Positions 1 to 10,031 of a stretch of DNA of 64,000 nucleotides are shown here, piece after piece (positions within the stretch are counted from its first letter, which is position 1; the number at the start of each line of letters is the position of its first letter). The position numbers and the translations under genes were made by a program. The notes under the pieces were generated by a model that saw only the letters and a list, made by a program, of their open reading frames with translations, ran no database searches and was not told the origin of the DNA. The stretch is from Rhinopomastus cyanomelas (Eukaryota > Chordata > Aves > Bucerotiformes > Rhinopomastidae). The stretch is from the NCBI GenBank assembly GCA_013400115.1, contig VXBP01004611.1, positions 124,001-188,000 on the forward strand, in the 5' to 3' direction.

Positions 1-210
1 CGGCCGACGTGTCAGTAGCTGCGTTTGCTGCTGTTTACCCAGGTATTATTCAGCTTTGCAGCACTAAAACAAGCTGGGGCTTGCTGGTTCTGTTCCATGT
101 ATTGTTTATTCTCTAGTGTTTTGACCTTGGAGTCAACACTCTTTGAAACACCTGCAACTGGCACTTCTAGAAGCTGCTGTGTAGAGATGAGGACGGGGGA
201 CAGGAAAGGA
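1..210. other. unique sequence, no feature seen
   Basis: No repeat, RNA gene or convincing coding sequence is visible. A 75-codon frame starting at 25 runs into the adjoining CR1 and has no recognisable domain, so I treat it as chance. Confidence 0.5.
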
Positions 211-593
211 TCACAGAATCATAGGAGCTTTCAGGTTGGAAAAGTCCCTTGAGATCATCAAGTTCAACCAGCAACCCTACTCTGCCAAGTTCACCACTAA
301 ACCAGATCTTTGAGCACCACGTCTAAACAATCTTGAAACACATCTTAGGGATGGGGACTCCAAACCCTCCCTGGGCAGCCTGTTCCAAGCCCTGACCACT
401 CTTTCTATCCAGCCTAACCCTCCTCTGGTGCAGCTTGAGGCTGTTCCCCCCACCTCTCAGCAAATGTCCCTTCAGGTAGTTGTAGAGGGTTATAGGATCT
501 CCCCTCAGCCTCCTCTTCCTCAGGCAAAACAGCTCCAACTCGCACAGTCTTTCCTCATTAGACCTGTTGTCTAGGCCCTTCACCAGCTTCATT
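211..593 (-). mobile_element. CR1 LINE fragment (older type)
   Basis: Read on the minus strand this is a CR1 3' end: terminal ATTCTGTGAT, then the first-strand-recognition region, then the ORF2 tail. On the plus strand the diagnostic block CTCCCTGGGCAGCCTGTTCC lies near 380. ORF2 remnants on the minus strand include SNEERLCELELFCLRKRRLR, which matches the C-terminal tail of CR1 ORF2. The element is 5'-truncated at the GGATA microsatellite that begins at about 594. Divergence from group A copies marks it as an older subfamily. Confidence 0.9.
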
Positions 594-785
594 AGGACAG
601 GATGGAGCAGGATAGGACAGAATGGGATGGGATAGGACACGATGGGATGGGACAGGATGGGACAGGACATTGGGGGACGGGATAGGATAGGATAGGATAG
701 GATAGGATAGGATAGGATAGGATAGGATAGGATAGGATAGGATAGGATAGGATAGGATAGGATAGGATAGGATAGGATAGGAGTT
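594..785. repeat. (GGATA)n microsatellite
   Basis: About 679-781 is an essentially perfect GGATA pentamer array of some 20 units. It is preceded at 594-678 by degenerate GGATR and GGACA variants, so the array looks older and more variable on its left side. It abuts the 5' truncation point of the CR1 at 211-593. Confidence 0.97.
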
Positions 786-811
786 GGTAGGCTAGGCTAG
801 GCTAGGCTAGG
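786..811. repeat. (GGCTA)n short tandem repeat
   Basis: Four to five GGCTA units follow the GGATA array directly. The unit differs from GGATA by one base, so this is probably a variant that arose and spread locally. GAGTTGG flanks it on both sides (781 and 811). Confidence 0.9.
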
Positions 812-1736
812 AGTTGGGTTGGGCAACACCAGGTCCAAGAAGACGAATCTGATATCTGCATTAAAAGTGATGCTTGCAAAATTTCACCCTCAGCAGATGC
901 ATCACCTCTCTGTCTCTAAGCTTACAACATGCAGGTCAGTCACAGCCCTGTCATACCTGCTTTGAACCCTACTGAGATAATAATATCACGACCCCTCAGG
1001 GGGTACTTCTTTTTCCCTTGTTTTACACTTGAAGATCATAAATCGTTTCCCAAGAGGAAAATCCACCTTTTTCTCGTGAGCTCTCTTGGGCTCCCAAGGA
1101 AAAGCAAAGTAGCCCAACAAAGCAGGAAACAGCTGAAGCCCAACCTGCCGCCTTCATGGCATCATGACTGAAAGACCACCTTGGGGTACCAGTGATGCTC
1201 CATCAAGCCCAACATGCAACTGCGAAAGCGTCTACTCCACAAAGACCTCCAAGGACTGAGACCTGTTGCTTGCTGACAGACAGTTTGCAATCCCAATTTT
1301 CAGAGGATGGCTATTCAAAGCTTTGTGAAAGCCAAGACCTACAGAAGTGTCTTTGGCTGGACACCCAATAGCTAAGGCATCCCAAATCCCCGGCTATTTC
1401 TGAACAGCTTGGCACACGGTGCCAAGCGTAGGAAATGGGTGAGATTAACGACTCCAGCTCGCACACAGGGCAGGATATGAGGGGCTACATCAGCTATGTG
1501 CACAATATGGCCCTTTTGTCAGCGTCAATCAATTTTTAAAGCACAAAAAAAGACATTGTACCCGCTCGCAGAGCAAAGGTTTCACTTCTCTGGATCAAAA
1601 CTGAAGAGAAGTATCCTCTTTTTTCCTGTCGTTCTGCAGTCACATGAGCTGGAGACCACAGCTATCTAGTATGGAAAATAAAATTACTATGAAAAGTATT
1701 AAAATTAATAATATTAATTATATTAAATTACATATT
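812..1736. other. unique sequence, AT-rich at right end
   Basis: No CR1 or gene is recognised. The last 100 bases become strongly AT-rich, with AATTAATAATATTAATTA-type sequence at 1702-1720. That sequence recurs at 2633-2651, on the far side of the nested CR1 pair. Confidence 0.5.
1702..1720. repeat. AT-rich direct repeat, copy 1
   Basis: The 19-base sequence AAATTAATAATATTAATTA is identical to 2633-2651. It lies 16 bp left of the outer CR1 while its partner lies about 50 bp right of it, so it is not a simple target-site duplication. Low complexity makes coincidence or microsatellite origin possible. Confidence 0.6.
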
Positions 1737-1820
1737 CACAGAACATTAGGGATTGGAAGGGACCTCAAAAGAACATCCAGTCCAATCCCGCTACCACAGC
1801 AAGTCGCACAGGAACATACC
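1737..1820 (-). mobile_element. CR1 group A 3' end, outer copy, left part
   Basis: This is the minus-strand CR1 3' end. The plus strand reads CACAGAACATTAGGGATTGG and continues to AGTCGCACAGGAACATACC, where it stops abruptly. The missing continuation (AGGTGGGTTTTAAACATCTC) reappears at 2538-2582. The two pieces are therefore one element split by the plus-strand CR1 at 1821-2537. Confidence 0.92.
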
Positions 1821-2537
1821 AGTATAACCTGGGAACTGACCTGTTGGAGAGCAGTGTAGGACAAAGGGACCTGGGGATCCTAGTGGACAGCAAGATGACC
1901 ATGAGGAAGCAATGTGTTCTTGTGGCCAAGAGGGCCAACAGCATCCTGGGGTGGATCAGAAGTGGGATGGTTAGCAGATCGAGAGAGGTTCTTCTCCTCC
2001 TCTACTCTGCACTAGTGAGACCACATCTGGAGTGTTGTGTCCAGTGCTGGGCCCCTCAGTTCAAGACACAGAGCTGCTGGCGGGTGTCCAGTGTAGAGCA
2101 ACAAGAATTATGAAGGAAGGGGAGCACCTCCCTTATGAGGAGAGGCTGAGGAAGCTGGGTCTATTTAGCTTGGAGAAGAGGAGACTGAGAAGTGACCTCA
2201 TTAATGTCTATAAATATGTGAAGTGTTGGTGTCAGGAGGATGGAGCCAGGCTCTGCTCAGTGGCATCTAGTGATAGGACAAGGGGCAATGGGTGCAAGCT
2301 GGAACAGAGGAGGTTCCACATGAATATCAGAAGGAACTTCCTCACAGTGAGGGTGACAGAGCACTGAAACAGGCTGCCCAGGGTGGTTTTGGAGTCTCCT
2401 TCACTGGAGATGTTTAAGACCCGCCTGGATGTGTTCCTGTGTGACTTGGTCTAGGTGATCCTGCTGTTGCAGGGGGATTGGACTAGATGATCTTTCGAGG
2501 TCCCTTCCAATCCCTAATAATTCTGTGATTCTGTGAT
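1821..2537 (+). mobile_element. CR1 group A copy nested in another CR1 (ORF2 tail + 3' end)
   Basis: A plus-strand CR1 of about 717 bp ends in the terminal repeats ATTCTGTGATTCTGTGAT. It carries the last ~180 codons of ORF2 in two frames: SVGQRDLGILVDSKMTMRKQ at about 1847-1906, then YEERLRKLGLFSLEKRRL near 2135-2190. A frameshift lies near 2065-2080. The frame stops at TGA (2365-2367), where the next codon of other copies is TGG. It interrupts the minus-strand copy at 1737-1820 and 2538-2582. The copy is 5'-truncated, decayed and not functional. Confidence 0.95.
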
Positions 2538-2582
2538 ATCTAGGTGGGTTTTAAACATCTCCAGAGAAGGAGACTCCACATC
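2538..2582 (-). mobile_element. CR1 group A, outer copy, right part
   Basis: AGGTGGGTTTTAAACATCTC and the following GAAGGAGACTCCAC continue the minus-strand CR1 that was interrupted at 1820. I see no clean target-site duplication at the junctions, only a short ATACC versus ATC similarity. Confidence 0.88.
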
Positions 2583-3342
2583 ATGTTGATTAAATTAATA
2601 ATAAAAACAAATGCAATGATCTTAACTATCTGAAATTAATAATATTAATTAAATTATACTAAGAAAAGGAAAATTAAGTAAAGCATCAAGCTTACAGGCT
2701 AAGAATTCAGAAGGAACGGATTCCTCTCATTGAACTCAGGGTTTGGGTTTTTCTGCCTGAGAGAAGACTGAGGTGTTCCAAAGGTGTCTCGAAGGATCTC
2801 ACACAACCACGCTCCACCACGCTAGGCATTTCTTACCAGCCTCGGACAGCGAAAGCCGCGACAGGAAGCGTGCGTTTCCTTCACAGGCTGCTGCTGGGGG
2901 TCGCAGGCGTATCTCCAGTGCGTTATCACCCGCTCTGTATTGTCTACTCCATCCTGAGAAAGAAACCCTCTAATCAGCCCGACATTTTCTCCTTCTGGAA
3001 ATCACCAGCTCGTTTCTCTCCCTTTTGCCTTGTGTTGATTAAACACCTTCCTGTTGAAACAGTAACTGGACAGCCACAATAGCAGCAAAAAAGGCTTCCA
3101 AACACGGTATCAGCTCCACAGATTCCGGTTCTCTTTCACGTGAGAACAGAGGCATTTTGAAGGCACCAACAGGGAATTGGTGGGGAAGGACTGGAAATGG
3201 ACATTTTGCTGCTTGGATGAATAACAATCAGCTCCTCGTGCTGCCCTGGACCTTGATTCCTACGGGGTTGGATGGTGATCCCACGCCTGACCACCAGGAA
3301 AAGCTGCCCTCTGTGAGACCTGCTGCTTGCCGAAGGCTGCAT
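2583..3342. other. unique sequence, no feature seen
   Basis: Apart from the AT-rich repeat at 2633-2651, I recognise neither repeat nor gene. The overlapping short frames at 2773-3082 and 3039-3354 show no domain. Confidence 0.5.
2633..2651. repeat. AT-rich direct repeat, copy 2
   Basis: Identical over 19 bases to 1702-1720. A third, shorter relative (TTAAATTAATAATAA) lies near 2590. Confidence 0.6.
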
Positions 3343-3438
3343 ATAGAATCATAGAATCGTTAGGGATTGGAAGGGACCTCGAAAGATCATCCAGTCCAAT
3401 CCCCCTGCCACAGCAGCATCACCTAGACCAAGTCACAG
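3343..3438 (-). mobile_element. CR1 group A 3' end, short
   Basis: The plus strand reads ATAGAATCATAGAATCGTTA, followed by the group A block GGATTGGAAGGGACCTCGAA and CCTAGACCAAGTCACAG. This is the last ~95 bp of a minus-strand CR1, heavily 5'-truncated with no ORF2 left. Confidence 0.95.
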
Positions 3439-4204
3439 AATCAGTTGCCTCTGTGAGCAAAGTACCCGAAATTTCAAGGCCAAATAATTAAAATCCAACG
3501 CCACACAATGATTCTAGGGAAAACACAGTTCACTAAGCAAAACCAAGATGTGTGCCTGAGTTTTTTTCCCAGCAGAATCTTTTCCCATTTGTCTACAGGA
3601 AGAAGTTTCCCCTCACACCAGCCACACCATCTCGATCTCGTCGCGATAAACTCCTGATTTGAAAACACTTTTTTAGTTGCACTTGCCACGCTCAGGACAC
3701 GTTTGCTCTGCCCTTTGGCATTAACAAAAGCATAGAAAGGTGTTTTCTAACTACCAGAGAACTCAGCCACTGGGAATGTTCCCACACAACCACGAAGGCG
3801 GTTACATGTAAGCGCAGCATTTATCTAATCACACCGGTATCAGCTTCGTGTGACATTGCCTCCCCCAAAGGGGAAAAAAATCAAGTGAATGTTAACACTG
3901 CAACGAGATCAAGGTGGTTTTTACTGCAGTTGTGTCCCTTCCGTTCGCTTCTCACACTTGTGCTTCTAGGCTGCCCTCTTCTATAACTGTCCTTTCCCTA
4001 CAGGCGCTTCGTAACTATTCACCTCGCTCAAAACCAGTGGAGGAAAACCTAAAGTGCTCATCTTTTTAATCTAAACTGGTAAACACCTAGATCTCAGGCT
4101 GTTTCTGTGATTGTCTGTTCTGCTCTTAACATCCTATCCATAGGGGAAATCAAGCTTTCTGGGGGTACCAAAGTATTCACAGAATAACGAACACAACCCA
4201 ATAC
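3439..4204. other. unique sequence, no feature seen
   Basis: No repeat or gene is recognised. A 71-codon minus frame at 3474-3689 has no recognisable domain. Confidence 0.5.
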
Positions 4205-4275
4205 ATAGAACCATAGAATCATGAGGGATTGGAAGGGACCACGAAAGATCATCTAGTCTGGTCCCCCTACCATCC
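4205..4275 (-). mobile_element. CR1 3' end, first of two in tandem
   Basis: The plus strand reads ATAGAACCATAGAATCATGA and then GGGATTGGAAGGGACCACGA up to GTCCCCCTACCATC. This is the terminal ~70 bp of a minus-strand group A CR1. A second copy of the same 3' segment follows after about 5 bp in the same orientation. Confidence 0.9.
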
Positions 4276-4280
4276 CTTCT

Positions 4281-4355
4281 AATTAGGGACTGGAAGGGAC
4301 CTTGAAAGATCATCCAGTCCAATCCCCCTGCCACAGCAGGATCACCTTGACCAAG
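4281..4355 (-). mobile_element. CR1 3' end, second of two in tandem
   Basis: AATTAGGGACTGGAAGGGAC onward to CACCTTGACCAAG is a second minus-strand group A 3' end. It lacks the terminal ATTCTATG repeats. The pair could be a tandem duplication, or a younger CR1 inserted inside the tail of an earlier one. Confidence 0.88.
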
Positions 4356-5785
4356 CCACTCAAAAGTCCTTAAAAACTCTTTTTCAACATTTTGACTGAA
4401 ACTCCTGATGAAATTCCACTCCAGTTTGCTGAGACTAGCTCAGTAGCTCTGCTCGAGGGACGTTCAGCTGGGTGCTGAGCAAGAAGATGGAGCTGACTGA
4501 GACACGCATGTGCGCACACAGGGAAGATTTAAGAGCCATCTTCTGTTGCAGCTGTTTTCACAATTTAGACCCAATGTTCTTACTGCACGTAGTCGTATCT
4601 GCCAGACTCAAAGGCACGAGGAGGACCTGAGGATCGGTTTAAGCCTAAGCCCCCCTCATCCATCTTAGTCAGTTTAGAGGATTATAGCAGGAGCTTGTCC
4701 TTAGAAATGAACATACGAGCCTTTCCTCGGTCAAACCAGAGCTTGGATTTATTGCGGCTGGGCTACGTTGGACAAGATGACAATGTGATGACAGCAAGCC
4801 TGTACCACCAGTCTTTCTGAAAGCACCATGAAGATAACTTCTTTGATGTTTCACAAAACCCAAAGCTTCTAAAGAGCGCACTGGAGTAGCATTAAAAAAG
4901 GGGATGAAAGTTCGGTCCAGCCACAATGACACAACCCACCAAACTCAGGGGACCTTGTTATCTGCAGAGCCACTATCATAATCCGCCTGTCTTCAGACCT
5001 CCAGTGGTGACATGCTGCAGAGCAGATTTTGCCAGTGGTGTCAGCAAAGCTGCTCCCAAAAACCCCATTAATGATGGCACATTCTCATCTTTACTGTTAC
5101 TAACCCTTTTCCTCAAACTCCCATCAAATCCTGGGGGAGGTTCAAGACAGTCCTCTTCATAGCAAAAATAAAGGGTCAAAACTACTGTGATCATTCCTAA
5201 ACAGATTTTGCCTCAGTTCTTGCTCTCCTAACCAAACCAGACCCTCATGTATAGTGAAGTGCCAAGTTCCCTACTGCTTCTGAATATTTTACCCCACCTA
5301 AGTGATGAGCTGCTCCCTCTCAGAGCAGAAGCTGTAGCTGGGGAGGTAACTGCCATACGGAAGTCTAAGCTCACTAGCAGGAAACCTCACAGTAAAACAA
5401 TCCCTTTGATCATTTCCAAATCCATCCCTAATACTACTGACAAGATTAGAAGTAGTTCTGAGAGGGACTAAACCAGCAATACCACAACAAGGGGCGGGGA
5501 ATCGCACCGAAGAAGAGCGCCGTAGGGATAAGACCGCGACTATCTCTGATCTGATCCGTATCCATTTAAAATTCCTGGGTTTTTCTGGGAAGTCCTGACC
5601 CTCGAGACACTGATATAGAGATGAATTATGTCTTTCATTTCTATACAAATCTCTCTCCTCTTGATCCTTCTCAACAACCCATGACACTGTCTTCTTTTGC
5701 TGTAGCCACCAAATGGAATCTCTGGTGGGTTTTGCTGTCGGTTGTTGTGGGTATTTTTCTATTTGTCCACATCAGAAACAGTTTT
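4356..5785. other. unique sequence, no feature seen
   Basis: No recognisable repeat or gene. Frames of 129 codons (minus, 5298-5687) and 97 codons (plus, 5621-5914, running into the next CR1) have no recognised domains. Confidence 0.5.
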
Positions 5786-5950
5786 AGAATCGTAGAATCA
5801 TTAGGGATTGGAAGGGACCTTGAAAGATCCAGTCCAATCCCCCTGCCACAGCAGGATCACCCAGACCAAGTCACACAGGAACACATCCAGGCGGGTTTTA
5901 AACGTCTCCCATGAAGGAGACTCCACAACCTCCCTGGGCAGCCTGTTTCA
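5786..5950 (-). mobile_element. CR1 group A 3' end
   Basis: The plus strand reads AGAATCGTAGAATCATTAGG and continues through the CCACAGCAGGATCACCCAGA block to CTCCCTGGGCAGCCTGTTTC. About 165 bp of the 3' end of a minus-strand CR1, truncated just inside the end of ORF2. Confidence 0.95.
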
Positions 5951-7777
5951 ACAGGCCCACAGACCTTTGCAAATACATCAGGTAGATTTCAGGTTTAATC
6001 ACCAACATTAGAGGTGGAGCATTGCTAGGAGGTTGCTTTGATGTATCTGCCCAGTTTTCTCTGTCAAAGAAGCTGTGAGGTGGCCGTAGCTGGGACCATA
6101 CATTGTAAATCAACACAGACTCAAAGAGGAGAAGCTGCTGCACAAGGCTGGGTCCTAAAACCAAAGTGCTTTAGATCACCTACAACAAGCTGCATTATTG
6201 CTGCACTTTCCATTCCTTCTGCAGCTGTGCTGGCCCGTACATCAGCACATCCAAGATGCTTGCAGGATTTATCGATCCACTGCAGCTTCTCCTCTTCCTT
6301 CTGTAAAAGGAGCTATGGTTCTGCTGCCGGAGCTGCACGGCTTCACTTCCAATAGCACCTGCTACATTGCTAACGTTGCTCCTACCGACAGCCCGATGAA
6401 CTCCTGAAGCACCACCCTGCAGGTGGGTGACTTCTCAGGGAAGTCCTTGCTTTTCATGTAGCAACCACCACAGACCCTGAGAAATGCAGAGGAGGTCTGA
6501 TGCTTGGACTCTGAAGGCAGCTCCTTAACCCCCAGCCCCACCATAGATCCCGTTCTCCCTTTTTCATTAACTGCAGCAGGAGTGGAGGGGGCTGAACCCC
6601 TGATTTAACACAGCACCGTCAGCCTCAGAGGGAACGGGGCACGTCATGGTCTCGGGCGACGCGCACGCCGCGCTGCCAAGAAAAATCCTCGTCAAGGACA
6701 GTATCACATCCCGCTGTTTTTACAGCTGTCAATTCTTTTATTTCCTAAAATGGAAGCAAACCTTTGCAGACGAACTCAGCCCTGGTGTAAGCACAGCAAA
6801 GCCAAGTTCAGTATCAATAAATCAGTGCCTTCATCGGGGAAGCGACCGGGTGGTTGTTTTTATCTGCTATTATCTGTAAGTTTAATTGGAGTACAAAAGG
6901 TAAGTAAATTTTTAATGGCAGCTGCATTCCCCATCCCAGCCTGTTCTATGACCTCCAGATATTGAAAACAAATGAATAATTGAAAACGAGCTTCGATCAC
7001 GCAACTTTTTGGTGTTTTTGAAGCTCGCCTGGGAGACCTCGAAAGGCTCCTTGCTCCTACCAGAAAGCAAATACTTCAATCAGTTCTAATTTTAACCTTT
7101 TCTCTTTTAACAATAATTAAAATCTATTTCTATGCTTCCCTAATATGGAAAAAAAAAGTCTACAGAAAAGCTAAACTCTGCTGATTTCCTGTGGCTCAAG
7201 TCAAATAAATTGCTGCAGGTTTACACTGCACTGAGGATCCGCTGTCTTTCCGTTGCAGGACTTCAGCTTTGGTCCTCATCACATCAGGCTGGGTTTTGTG
7301 TAGGAACACAGGAGCTTCTTGCAGAAGAGGAGACTTTTGTTTTTCCATGAATAAATTGGACAGGGTCAGAGGTTCAGAACCAGCCCCTGGATCGTTTTAG
7401 CTGCTACTCAGCTCAGGCTGCCCCAAGAGCAAAGCTGCAGCTGGAGCAGCAGGGCCACCCAGGGAGAACCCGGCCCATGTGGTGACATCTCACCCACTCC
7501 TGACCACTGTACGTGAAAACCAAACCAGCTTGGAGCGGTGTCAGGAAAAAAGCTGCAGTGTTTGGGCAAAATCCAGCAGAAAACACCACGTTTGCCTCCA
7601 GCGACCAGTTTGAGTGACAAGGGGACTGGAGAGAGTAGCAGCCCAGCAGCGCAGCACCAAGAGCTGTTCTCCATCACCTGCCAAGCCGTTGCCCCCAGCA
7701 AAGAGATGCTGTGCCCCGTTACAACACCTGCTGTGTGGCCACCTACCTGCCCAGAGCCACCTTGTTCAGGGGTAGAG
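5951..7777. other. unique sequence with one possible conserved block
   Basis: No repeat or gene recognised. A small CpG cluster lies near 6640-6690 and an AT-rich block at about 6690-6930 is listed separately. The open frames here are all under 110 codons. Confidence 0.5.
6690..6930. other. possible conserved noncoding element
   Basis: Judged by eye only. The segment is non-repetitive and moderately AT-rich, with transcription-factor-like words such as TTTAATTGG, GTAAATTTTTAATGG and a run of CAGCTG-type E-boxes. It follows a short CpG cluster. It resembles neither CR1 nor coding sequence. Only cross-species alignment can decide. Confidence 0.22.
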
Positions 7778-8008
7778 CCTCAAGTTATAACAGGGGAGGT
7801 TGAGATTAGACATCAGGAAGAATTTCTTCACTGAAGAGTGGTCAGGGATTGGAACAGGCTGCCCAGGGAGGGGGTAGAGTCACCATCCATGGAGGTGTTC
7901 AAAACATGAGTAGATGTGGCCCTAGAGAACATGGGCATGGTGGCACTGGGCTGAAGGTTGGACTTGATGATCTTGAAGGTTTCTTACAACCTTAATGATC
8001 CTATGAGA
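7778..8008 (+). mobile_element. CR1 fragment (older subfamily)
   Basis: From CCTCAAGTTATAACAGGGGA through GGAACAGGCTGCCCAGGGAG to TTAATGATCCTATGAGA this is the 3' part of a plus-strand CR1. The internal sequence (GAACATGGGCATGGTGGCAC) differs from group A, so it is a different and older subfamily. Confidence 0.9.
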
Positions 8009-8951
8009 CTGTAGTGGGCAGAGGAGCGACAATTCTGTCCTTGCAGGGAAAGGGACACCAAAGCATGAACTTCTTCATGCATCAAAAAGAAACCCCTCAC
8101 CTATATAGAAGCCCTCCTCTGCTTTTTGCTTTGGCTCTGCACCTCACCCAAGTGTGGACGGCGGTAGGCGCTGACCCAGCACCCAGCTGCTCCCCAGCTG
8201 CTGCTCGGGGGCTTGGGGCACCTTTTCCAGCGACAGGGATGAGCTGGTGCAAAACGCTGCACATTGCAGCCACTCCTGGAGCACTCACCAGTGTTTTACA
8301 GGAAGCCCCTGAGATTTCCTTAGTTGGAAGAAACAAACATTCCCTGAATTCCCAGCTTGGGCTTTTGCTTTGTCTTAAAGGAAAAGAGCAGGGAGTAGGG
8401 AGGGAGAAGTCTCCTCTCCAGGCTGCTGTGGGGAACAAGTACCTGTGAGTGAAGCAAGGCTGCAGAAAACACTTCCTTCAGCAAAACCTGGACCTGCCTC
8501 TGGTGGCAGACGACCAGGAGAGTGGGGTGCTGGCAGGACTTTATTACCAGTGCTCTACTCCAAGTGCTCATTGCAGATAACCCTGACTGTCAGCTGATGT
8601 CCATGTGCTCACTCAGTGCCCAAAGGTCTCCCTACAGCATCACCCTCTGTGGGCATCCTGGGCACCCAGCCCAGTCCTGGGAGTTTCCTTGATTTTAAGT
8701 CTCCTAGAAGGGCTCAAAGTCATTGTGTCCTGCTGGTCAAATCTTTCCTAGTGCTGCACAACTGGAAGTTGCCCTGGGTAAAGCCCAGCTGCAAAGGCTC
8801 TGCTGGAAGAGCTGATGTTTTGGTTTTGTCTTCTGCCTTTTGATGTGAAGCTTCAGAAGGAAGCAGTGCACACGGTGATATAAAATGGCCAGTTCATAAA
8901 TATTCTGTTTTCTGCTGGCTTTCAGGTAGAAATCCAGTGGAAACCGTTCAC
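8009..8951. other. unique sequence, no feature seen
   Basis: The 144-codon plus frame at 8014-8448 and its 113-codon minus shadow have no recognisable domains and no clear codon signal. I do not call them genes. Confidence 0.5.
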
Positions 8952-9575
8952 ACACAATCACACCATCGTTGAGGCTAGAAAAGACCTCTAAGACCATCCA
9001 GCCCAGCCCAGCCCAGCCCAGGATCTACATCACCACAATAGGCTAGACCACAGCACAAAGGGCCACAGACAGGCTGGCTTTCAACACCTCCAGGGATGGG
9101 GACTCCACCACTGCCCTGGGCAGTCCACCCCAGGCTCTGTGAGGTTCTGTGAGGAAGGGCTTCCTAATATCCAACCTAACCCTGCCCTCTCATCCTGGCA
9201 ATAATTGCCTGGGAGAAGAGCCTGACCCCCAGCTGACTACAACTGCCCTTCAGGGAGTTGGAAAGAGGGAGAAGGTCCCCCCTGAGTGTCCTCTTCTCCA
9301 GGATAAACACCCTCAGCTCCCTCAGCCTCTCCCGGTCAGACTTTCCCTCCAGTCCCTTCTGCAGCCTCGTTGCTCCTTTGGACCCACTCCAGACCCTCAA
9401 TCTCTTTCTTGAAGTGCCCAGAACTGCCCCCAGCACTTGAGTTGAGGCCTCACCAGTGCCCAGTACAGGGGCAGAATTACATCCCTAATCCTGCTGGCCA
9501 CACTATTCCTGACACAAGCCAGGATGCCATTGACCTTTCGTGCCACCTGGGCACACTGCTGGCTCCTGTTCAGCC
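8952..9575 (-). mobile_element. CR1 fragment, ~620 bp (older subfamily)
   Basis: This minus-strand CR1 runs from the 3' end (plus strand CATCGTTGAGGCTAGAAAAG) through the ORF2 tail to CACACTGCTGGCTCCTGTTC. Minus-strand translation contains DRERLRELRVFILEKRTLRG, the same ORF2 tail motif as elsewhere but in a distinct subfamily. A small CCCAG expansion (four units, about 9001-9020) lies inside its 3' region. Confidence 0.93.
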
Positions 9576-9603
9576 AAACAATTCATTGGGGCAAAACAGC
9601 TGT

Positions 9604-9635
9604 CACTGCCTGAAGGCACCGGTAGATTTGACAAG
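9604..9635 (-). repeat. 32-bp CR1 3'-flank repeat, copy 1
   Basis: This is the sequence immediately downstream (on the minus strand) of the CR1 3' end at 9637. It matches 11541-11572 in inverted orientation at 31 of 32 bases; its core on the minus strand is CTTGTCAAATCTACCGGTGC. The partner also sits directly downstream of a group A CR1 3' end. Beyond the 32 bp the flanks are unrelated. Confidence 0.93.
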
Positions 9636-9636
9636 A

Positions 9637-9796
9637 AGAATCATAGAATCATTAGGGACTGGAAGGGACCTCGAAAGATCATCTAGTCCAATCCCCCTGC
9701 CACAGCAGGATCACCTAGACCAAGTCGCACAGGAACACATCCAGGTGGGTTTTAAATGTCTCCAGTGAAGGAGACTCCACAACCCCCCTGGGCAGG
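9637..9796 (-). mobile_element. CR1 group A 3' segment of a 5'-inverted copy
   Basis: The plus strand reads AGAATCATAGAATCATTAGG through the full group A 3' block to CCCCCCTGGGCAG at 9796. There the orientation flips: 9797-10031 is the adjacent upstream part of CR1 in plus orientation. This is the layout expected from twin-primed reverse transcription. Confidence 0.95.
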
Positions 9797-10031
9797 GAGG
9801 GAGTCTAGCGTAGGGCAATGATGAAGGAGGTGGAGCACCTCCCTTACGAGAGGCTGAGGGAGCTGGGTCTCTTTAGCTTGGAACAAAGGAGACTGAGGGG
9901 TGACCTCATTAATGTCTATAAATATGTGAGGGGTGGATGTCAGGAGGATGGAGCCAGGCTCTGCTCAGTGGCATCTAATGATAGGATGAGGGGCAATGGT
10001 TGTAAGCTGGAACATAGGAGGTTCACATCCC
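9797..10031 (+). mobile_element. CR1 group A inverted 5' segment (ORF2 tail)
   Basis: The plus strand encodes an ORF2 tail (RLRELGLFSLEQRRLRGDLI) from about 9811 and ends near GGAGGTTCACATCC. In a normal copy this would lie just upstream of, and in the same orientation as, the 9637-9796 segment. About 60 bp of consensus is missing at the inversion junction. Confidence 0.92.

Noticed and set aside
3343..3375. TTAGGG words suggestive of telomeric repeats
   Set aside because: They are the ATTAGGGATTGG segment inside CR1 3' ends and do not occur in tandem.
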